The notes beneath the pieces are model-generated. The model was not told the DNA's origin. It saw only the letters and a list, made by a program, of their open reading frames with translations, and did no database searches. The translations under genes and the position numbers were made by a program. This document shows positions 53,501 through 62,500 of a DNA stretch of 64,000 bases, piece by piece. The stretch's first letter is position 1. Every line of letters begins with the position of its first letter. The DNA lies in NCBI RefSeq assembly GCF_028640845.1, contig NC_080542.1:150256179-150320178 (forward strand), in the 5' to 3' direction. The DNA comes from Ahaetulla prasina (lineage: Eukaryota; Chordata; Lepidosauria; Squamata; Colubridae).

Positions 53501-56500
53501 AGGTGCATCTTCCCGGGCAGGATACAGGTAGTCCTCAACTTACAACAGTTTGTTTAGTGACTGTTCACAAAGTTACAACGGCACTGAAAAAAATGACAGG
53601 ACCATTTCCACACTTCCAACCATCGTGGCATCCCGATGGTCACACAAACAACATTCAGACACTGGGCAATTAGCTTATTTATGACAGTCGCTGTGACTCA
53701 GGGACATGTGATCCCCCTTTTGTGACCTTCTGTTAAGCGAAGTCAATGGGGGAAGCCGGATTTGCTTAGTGACCATGTTGCTAACTTAGCAACTGTGGGC
53801 ATTTGTTTAACCACAGTAGCCAAAGGTTGCAAATGATGTTCCACTTAACGACCATGTGGCTAACGGAACAACTGCAGGGATGCGCGTAACTACTGCGGCA
53901 AAAAAGGTCGTAGAAACAGGACAAAACTCGCCTCACAAATGTCTCACTTAGCAACGGGAATTGGGTTGTAATCCGAGGACTACCTGCACACACTTTTCCA
54001 GCTGGCCACCAGGTGGCGGTGATGCCTTTCCTAAGGAGACGGGGAGGAGCCCAAGTGTTTGCATGAACACTTGGCTGTTTCTGAGCAGGAGGACCTCTGA
54101 GAGAAGGGGATTCGCTTTTGCAGGGTTGGGGGCCCCGATCCCGTCACTGCCCCACACCCACCTTGAAGACGCTGGAGGCCCAGGTGCGAAAGGACTCCTC
54201 CTGGCCGCAGAGTTCGTCCCCTTCACCCAACGGCAGGATACGCTCGCCGCCCAGTTCCTCCAGCCGGGTGTCCACTGCGTGGGCGAAGGCACAAAAATGG
54301 GGGTATGCGCGGGATCCCAGCCCAAAGACGGAGAACCTGAGGAGAGAAACACAGTCCTGAGCATCTTCTTCCCTCTGGGGCTCGGTTGAAGCTGTGGGAA
54401 GGGGGGACTCTTTGCCCAGGACCAAATTCGGTCAAGGCGCGTCTCTTCTCCCACCCCACAGCTTGGACAATTCTGAACTTCCACCCAAGGAGGAGGAGGA
54501 GTTTTCTGTGCCCCCCATTTCTGCCAACCCAGCTAGGAGGGCCCTTGAAGACAGGGAACCTGAGGCCCTTCCCAACATATGACGGTCACTGAGCAGGGCA
54601 GGAAGAGGGGCAGGTTTCACAGAACGGCAAGTGATGCCTGGATAACAAGAGGGCAATCTCAGCACCTCCTTCCTCCTCCAGAAGGGATGTTTCTCTTCAT
54701 CGGAGATCAGTACAGTTGGATAAATCAGGGGTCCACAAAACCCCTGGTCCACAACACGCTAGTGGGCCCCTTGCGCCGTTCGGAAACCAAAGTGGCAGGT
54801 GAGCACGCATCTTACGTGCCATCTCCCCTTGTGTGAGCAGCAGACAAGAGCGTGGATGTGTGCTTCATTTCTGTGCCTGCCGCGCACAGGGAACCATTCA
54901 AAAAGCCGGAAAGGTTGAGATAAGCTATCATTAGTCAGGATGAAACCCGTGAGTGTCTGCCCCCAGATGGACCTCATAAACCAACATTTGTTCTGCATGC
55001 CAGCTATCAAGTAGACTTCGCCTTCCCTTGCTGGCTGTAAAAGGTATACGGGGAGTCCTCGGCTTACGACTGTTTGTTTAGTGACTGTTCCAAGTGACAA
55101 TGGCTCTGAAATAGTGGTGTTTTTTTTTTTCACACACTCAGGACCATTGTGACATCTAATCAAAGTTCAGAAGCTTGGGAAGTGACTCAGATTTATGATG
55201 GCCACAAGGTCTCAGGGTCAGGCCGTCCTCTTTGGCGACCTTCTGACTGGCCAAGTCCATGGGGAAGCCCGATTTGCTTAATGACCGCGCCGCTCACTTA
55301 CAACTGGAGCAATTAACTTAACCACCGTGGCGTGAAAAGATCACAAAATGGGAGCAAACTCAGCCACATGAATTGGGGGCTCCATCATGGTTGTAAGTAG
55401 AGGACTAGTTGCAATGATAGGGATAAAATTAATATTTCAGCAGCCACGGACCTACTACGCTATGTTTTAATGCTTTTGATTATTGGTGGAATTCAAAATG
55501 GCTGGGAAGAACGCAAGGGGTCCCCCAAAAGAGTGGGGGGGCCTGAGGGGTGGAGCAAAGGACTGTCAATCAAGAAGGAGAGAGAGAGAGAGAGAGAGAG
55601 AGAGCCTTCTCCTTTTCCAACCTCTTTTCCAGAACTGGCCTTGGAGCCAGAATGGCAGAGGGAGGAACTGGGGGTGGGGGTGAGGGAACTGAGGGTCATG
55701 ACACACACACACACACACCAGCAACTATATATCAACTCCCTCCCATCCCTATGGAAAGCCCTTCGAGTCTCAGCCCCACCCCCCAGCAAGACCCGGGCTT
55801 TGGTCCTGGCTCCTGCCTGGTTGCCCGGAACCCACCTGAGGGTCCCGAGGGCCCCAGCACAGTCGGTGTTGCTGGACTCCCGGCGCTTCCTCTTCCAAAA
55901 GGCCACCGAGGGATCCGACTGGGAGATGCTGTTGAAGCGCATCTTGTAGCTCCTGAGGGAGGGAAGAAAGAAGGAAGAGAACAGGGAGGATGAGAAGGAA
56001 GGGAGGGAGGGAGAGGAGGGAGGGAGGGAGATGGAGAGGGAGGAAAGAAGGAAGGAAGGAAGAAAACAGGGAGGGTGAGAAGGAAGGAAGGGTGGCAGGA
56101 AGGGAGGGAGGGAGGGAGGGAGGGAGGAGAGAGGGAGGAGGGAAAAAAGGAAGAAGAGGGAGAGGAGGGAAGAAGTAAGAGGGAAGGAAGGGAGTGGGAA
56201 AGGAAGGAAGAAAAGCAACACAGTGTACGGAGAGAGGGAAGGGTGGGAGGGAGGGAGAAGAATGAGGGAAAGAAGGAGTGAGGAGCGGAAGGGAAGGAAG
56301 GAAAGGTGGGAATAGGAAGGAGGGAGGAAAAAAGAGGGAAGGAGCAAGGGAAGGAAAGGTGGGAATAGGAAGGAGGGAGGAAAAAAGAGGGAAGGAGCAA
56401 GGGAAGGAAGGGTGGGAGACATTGAGGAAGGAACAAAGAAATGGGTGGGGGGAGAGGGATGAGAGATCGAGGAAGAAAGGAAGGAAGGGGGAGGGAGGGA

Positions 56501-59500
56501 CGAAAGAGAGACGATGGGAGGGAGGGAGGGAAAGAGGAAGGTGAAAGGAGGAAGAAAAGGAAGGAATAAAGTTTAATACCGTAAATATTGGTAGATGTAA
56601 GCCACATGGATCATAATCTTTGGGGCTCCAGAAATGGGGTCAGAGCATGGCTTCTGATGCTCAGAGGCCAGAGGATGCCAACATCTGGAGCAATTTTCCA
56701 AACACCCATTGCACTTACGGTAAGTGGGGAATAAGACTCCATCTTAGGGGCTGCCCCAGATGTTTCAGAAAGTAAGTTATGGGAACTGTAGTCTCATAAA
56801 CTACCTTCCCAGTCTTGTATCTCCCACGTATGCTGGACTTCAAGTCTCATAACGAATCAAGAAGAGGGCCGTGAAAATATTTGCAGATCCCTCGCATCCT
56901 GGACATAAACTGTTTCAACTCCTACCCTCAAAACGACGCTATAGAGCATTGCACACCAGAACAACTAGACACAAGAACAGTTTTTTCCCAAACGCCATCA
57001 CTCTGCTAAACAAATAATTCCCTCAACACTGTCAGACTATTTACTGAATCTGCACTACTATTAATCTTCTCATAGTTCCCATCACCAATCTCTTTCCACT
57101 TATGACTGTATGACTATAACTTGTTGCTGGCAATCCTTATGATTTATATTGATATATTGACCATCAATTGTGTTGTAAATGTTGTACCTTGATGAACGTA
57201 TCTTTTCTTTTATGTACACTGAGAGCATATGCACCAAGACAAATTCCTTGTGTGTCCAATCACACTTGGCCAATAAAAATTCTATTCTATTCTATTCTAT
57301 TCTAACCGTGGATGAAGGTCCACCACCTTTGGGGAGGGTGCTCTAATGCCACTGATCTGCTACAACATGGGATGGTCTTTGTGTGGTTCCTGGTATAATC
57401 CCGTGGTGGTTGACTCACAAGGACTCCCCACCAGCCAGATGCCAGAAAGTTCCTTCAGGCCCTCAAAGAACTCCAACATCATTCTTTCCAGAATGTGCCT
57501 TCATTGGGACTTCCCACAATGTACAGTTGTTCAACATGATGATTCCATACACAATCAATCTTTGAAGACCTTTTCTACAGAGGGTTCCCTGCCCAGATGA
57601 TGGCCAGAACTGGGGAGGTCTCCTAGAGGAGAAGGTCCAAGATGAAGGACCTCCAACCAAGCTTCAGCAGCTTAATCCATGGCTGGTTCAGAAAAGGCCT
57701 CAAGACCTAACTAGGAGATAGAGAAGAGGTGGCAAGGCTTACTTCTGAAACTCCGGCTCAACAGTTCCAAGATAAGGACAGGACATCTCCATCAACGCCT
57801 TGGAGAAACTCTGGAACGAAAAAGAACCAACCAAGGAGAGAAGCAACCTAGAACAAAGGAGAAACTTCCTAACAGTGAGAACAATTAACTAGTGGAACAT
57901 CTCCAGATGTTGTGGGTGCTCCATCACTGAAAGCTTTCAAGAAGAGACTAGACAACCATTTATCTGGAAGGGTACAGGGTCTTCTCGCTTGGGCAGGGGG
58001 TTGGACTAGAAGACCTCCAAGGTCCCCTCTAACAATATTATTCTATAATCCCAGATCAATTAATCAGTGGAAAACTTGTCTCCAGAAGTTATGGGTGATT
58101 CATCACTGGAGGCTTTCAAGAAGAGATTGGACAACCTGTTGTCTGAAATAGTACAGGGTCTCCTGCTTGAGCAGGGGGTTGGACTAGAAGACCTTGAAGG
58201 TCCCTCCCAACTCTCTTATTCTATGTTCTATGTATCTGAGGCAGATTTGAGGGTCTCCTTTGGTACAAGGAAGAACCCAACTGGCCAGGACTTGCTGAAG
58301 GATAAGACTGGTGTAGGACCTTGTCCTACTAGAGGGCGCAAAACTCTTCTGTTGGCATCTATCCATCCAACCACCATTATCCCCAGCACACCGGGAGGAG
58401 GAAGATGGAAGGAATAAGAGGCCGCCTGGTCAAAAGATGGAGGTGACCACTCAACATACCCCAGGCTGCCTTGGCTAGGAGGCCTGATGGGTTAATGTCC
58501 ACTTATCTTCTCATTTGTGAGGAACTTCAATCTCAGGGAGAAGAATTTTCACATTCCAAGGAACCAGGAGAGGACCTCAAAGGATTTTCCAAAAAGTTTC
58601 TGGATTTTCTTGGGTTTTTTCCCCCTTGAGAACATTTCGTTTCTCATCTCAGAAGCTTCTTCAGTACTTCAACCTTCTTCAGAACTTCGGAAGCTCCTCG
58701 GATGAGAAGCAAAATGTTTCCAAAGGAAGAACCAAAGAAAGTCCAGCTGCAACCATGGGGCAACCATGAACTGGAGGATTGAGACTCTCCATAGACATGG
58801 AGCCAGAGAGGACCACTGTATCTTCTAGAGAAGATAACCCAAAGCCTCCAGAGGAGCATGTCTCAACCTTGGTGACTTGAAGATGAGTGGACTTTAACTC
58901 CCAGAATTCCCCAGCCAGCCTTCAGAACAGTGTTCCTCCATCTTGGTGACTGGAAGATGTATGGACTTCAATTCTCGTGTTGGCTGGGGAATTCTGGGAG
59001 TTGAAGTCTACGCATCTTCTAGGCGCCAAGATGAAGGAACATTGATCTGGGGGCTGGCCAGGGAGTTCTGGGAGTTGAAGTCCATGCATCATCCAGTCAC
59101 CAAGATTGGGAGAACCTTGTCCAGATGGTCCATCCACTTCGGCCCAGGTTAAGGTCATTACCTCTCCGTTTTCAGGTGGGTCCCCATTGCCAAAGGTGCT
59201 AGTGACCACCAGAACGAGGGTCTCATGCTCCAAGGACACCACGTCGTATTCATCGAGGCACATCACCTATAGGGTGAGAGACGCGGAAACACGAGATGAA
59301 AACGAAAACATCTTCCATCTCCAGCCGCCACCGATCTGGACCTCCAGTTGTTGAGGGTATCTGCTGTGGGTTTCTGAGATGAAGGAGGTTGACCATCTGA
59401 GGAAAGGAAGGGCTGTTCTCCTTCCTTATGCCCTGCATGGGCGTCCCCAGTGAGATGTTCTCCTGGACCAGATAGAAGAACCATGTAGGAAGGAACCATG

Positions 59501-62500
59501 ACCCAGTCTGGAAGAATTGGGAGCTTCACTCCAGGTTCCTCACTCATGTCAACCAGTTGACCAGAAAGCCCTTGTTATAACGCGACCTGGTCTTGCATTC
59601 TCTGAAGGTTCTCCCACAATGATGGACATGCAAGTCCACTGGGTCAGAGACCATGCCTGACCCAGGTGTGGACTCCCTGAACCCAGATCACATAGCTTCT
59701 CCAGCCCCAGGACTTCCCCCACAATGCCAGGAAGGTCCTAATCCACATGTCTTCCACCTTCTTTCACCTAATTCTCTGAGGAGAGCTGGAAGCGTCCTGT
59801 GGAGCTTCCCCAAACAAGAAGGGTCATGGCAGGCTCACCTTGGGGGCGAAGGCTGACTGGAAGAGCTCCTTCAAGCTGAAGGCATAGGCCTTGGACTTGC
59901 CCGTCTCCGAGGCATAGAGGATGGTGGCTTTGACCCGTTGGGCCATCACGTGACCCATCAGCTTGGCGGAGATCTTGACGGCGCTGGTGAGAGAAAGGAG
60001 AGAAGGGTTGCGGAGGGCTGGACCTCTCAGGTCCATTCCACCTCTTACTCCGGATGGAGGTCACGAGACCAATGGGGCAGGTCTTCTCCTCTGGTAGACC
60101 TCCTGGGTTTGGAGAACCCGAGGAAGGAAGAGGGCTTACTTGGCGATTTCTTTAAAGGTCTTCTTGCGGGTGATGGTGGTCCCTTTGGGGATGTAGGACT
60201 TCCAGGGGTCAGCCTGTGGGGAGAGAGGGTCTCTTCAGGGGAGGGAGCGCGGGGGGAGGTCTGAGCCCCCACCTGGGGGAAGAGGGAGGAGCTGAAGGCC
60301 TCCTCCTGATGGGCTTCCTAGCTGTCCTTGGGGTCCCAGAGACTCGGGAAGGCCTTGACTTTCAACAGAACCATTCATTTAGGGACTGTGGGAAGTTATG
60401 GCCCAGGAAAAGTGACCTAGGATAGGTCTTCACACTTACAACTATCGGACATCTCCTCCTCTTCCTCCTTCTCCCCTCTTGTCCTCTTTCTCCTCTTTCT
60501 TTCTCCCTGTTTCGCCTTCTCCTTTCTTCTCCTTTATTTTTCTCCTCCTCCTTCTTTCTCCTTTCTTCTTCCTCTTCTCCTTCTTTCTTTTTCCTTCTCC
60601 TCCTCCTCCACTCTGGTCCTCTCCTCCTTTCTCCTTCTCCACCTCCTCCTCCCCTCTTGCCATCTCCTTGTCCTCCTCCTTTCTCCTCCTCCTTCCCTTT
60701 TGTCCTCTCCTGCTTTCTCCTTCTCCTTTCTCCTCCTTCTCTCCTCTTGCCCTTTCCTTGTCCTTTTTCCTTCTTCTCCTTTCTCCTTTCTTCTTTCTTT
60801 TACCTTTTTCTTCCCCCCTCTTGTCCTCTCCTCCTTTGTTTTCCTTCTTTCTCCTTTCTCCTCCTTTCTCCTTCTCTGCCTCTTTCTCCCCTCTTGTCCT
60901 TTCTCCTTCTCCTTCTCCTCCCTCCTCGCTCCCCTCATAACTCAGCTTCTGGGCCATTTTCCATTTTTCCATCCCACAAGAGTCTTTCTGAACATGGGTG
61001 GGAGACAACCAAGTTCTAAGTTAAAGCCCCCCCCCCACGCTCTTTCTTTCCCAGGTGTGTGTGTGTATGTGTGTGTGTGTACCCTCCAAAATGTTGAATT
61101 AATTAACCGATACAGTCCCGGGTGGCAATCAACAAACAGCCAATAAAAGCCCCAAGGGCTATGAAGGAAGCACAGCCCCCCTCCCTATCAGTGAACTGGG
61201 GGGGAAGGGAGGGAAGACCCACCTGGTATCGGAATCCGGGGGAGAGCTGGTAGTTGACCAGCTCCTGGTGGAAGACAGGGGTGAGGCTGCCGGAGATGGG
61301 GGGCACCAGCCAGAGCCAGTCGGCTGGGCAGCCTCCCCGGATGCGCTGCTCATTCTCCAGGTGCTTCATGAAGGACTCGGCCACTGCGTGGTGGTCCACG
61401 ATGGTCACTTTGGCCAGCTGCGGAGAAGGACCGAGGGCAGGGTCCCATCAGCCATCATCCACCACACCCCCGAAGCCCCCTGGACTCCCCCCCAAGGGTG
61501 AAAGGAAGGGGTTGTTCCTGCCCCTCCCACAGATCACACAAAGCTAAGGGAGGGAGGGAGGGAGGGAGGGAGGGAGGAAGACCTTTTGTCTGAGTGAAGC
61601 AAGCAGCTGGGGTCAGGGTCTTCCCTGGAAAAAGGGGGTGGAAGAGCTAGAGGAGGCGAGCTCCAGGCAAGCCCCAGGACTGGGCAGAGAGACCTGGCTG
61701 GCTGGGCGGGTGGTGGTAGCAGCTTTTCCCCGGACCAAGGGTGAAATGATCCCGGTTCGGATCGGCTCGCCTGATACGGAAGCGATGGCGGCTGCTGGTC
61801 GGAGAACCGGTGGCCAAAATCCCTGGCCCCGCCCCCCTGCCTCTGCTGAGCCACACCATCAGCAGAGGTTTTTTTTTTTAACTTTTAAAAGCAGTTTTTC
61901 TTCAGCCGAAAACATGCCTTTAAAAGTAAAAAGCCTTTGAGGCTCCCGCTGCTCAGTTGAGATCGGCAGAACCTTTAACCTCTTTTTTTTTAAAAAGTTT
62001 TAAAAGGCTCCTCTGGTGATCTCACCTGAGTTCCTCATCAGCAGAACCTTAAAAAATATTTTTTTTAAGAAAAAAAGGAAACCTTTTAAGAGATTCTAAG
62101 GCACTTACCTAATTTCTGATCTAACGCATGGCTTTCCCAGCCCGAAAGGAGCAGTTTCAGCAGGGAGACAGAATCAGTTGCTAGCTAATCTATTTCCTCA
62201 GTGAGCAACTAACCTGCCTGCTTTGCTGGCTGAGGAACTCTGGGAATTGAAGTCCACAAACCTTAAAGTTACTAAGTTTGGAGACCCCGATCTAAAAAAT
62301 ATAAATAAAATAAAATAATAAAATAAAATCTTTGTGCAGCTTTCTGAGATTTGGTGTGTTTCTGTAGTTTTCACTCTAACTACACAAACACACAAAATCT
62401 CACAAAGCTGTATCTGGCATTTTGTGTGTGTGTGTATGTGTGTGTGTGAGTCAGTTGTGTTGTGTGTGTGTAAAGTGTGAAAGTTGTTTTTGAGCTTTTT

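Noticed and set aside
55493..56607. Overlapping ~300-codon minus-strand open frames
   Set aside because: They read the sense-strand pyrimidine tract before a NOS3 exon. Only the 55836-55952 portion is real coding sequence.
60442..61008. 188-codon minus-strand Lys/Glu/Arg-rich frame
   Set aside because: Translation of the purine strand of a simple repeat in a NOS3 intron.
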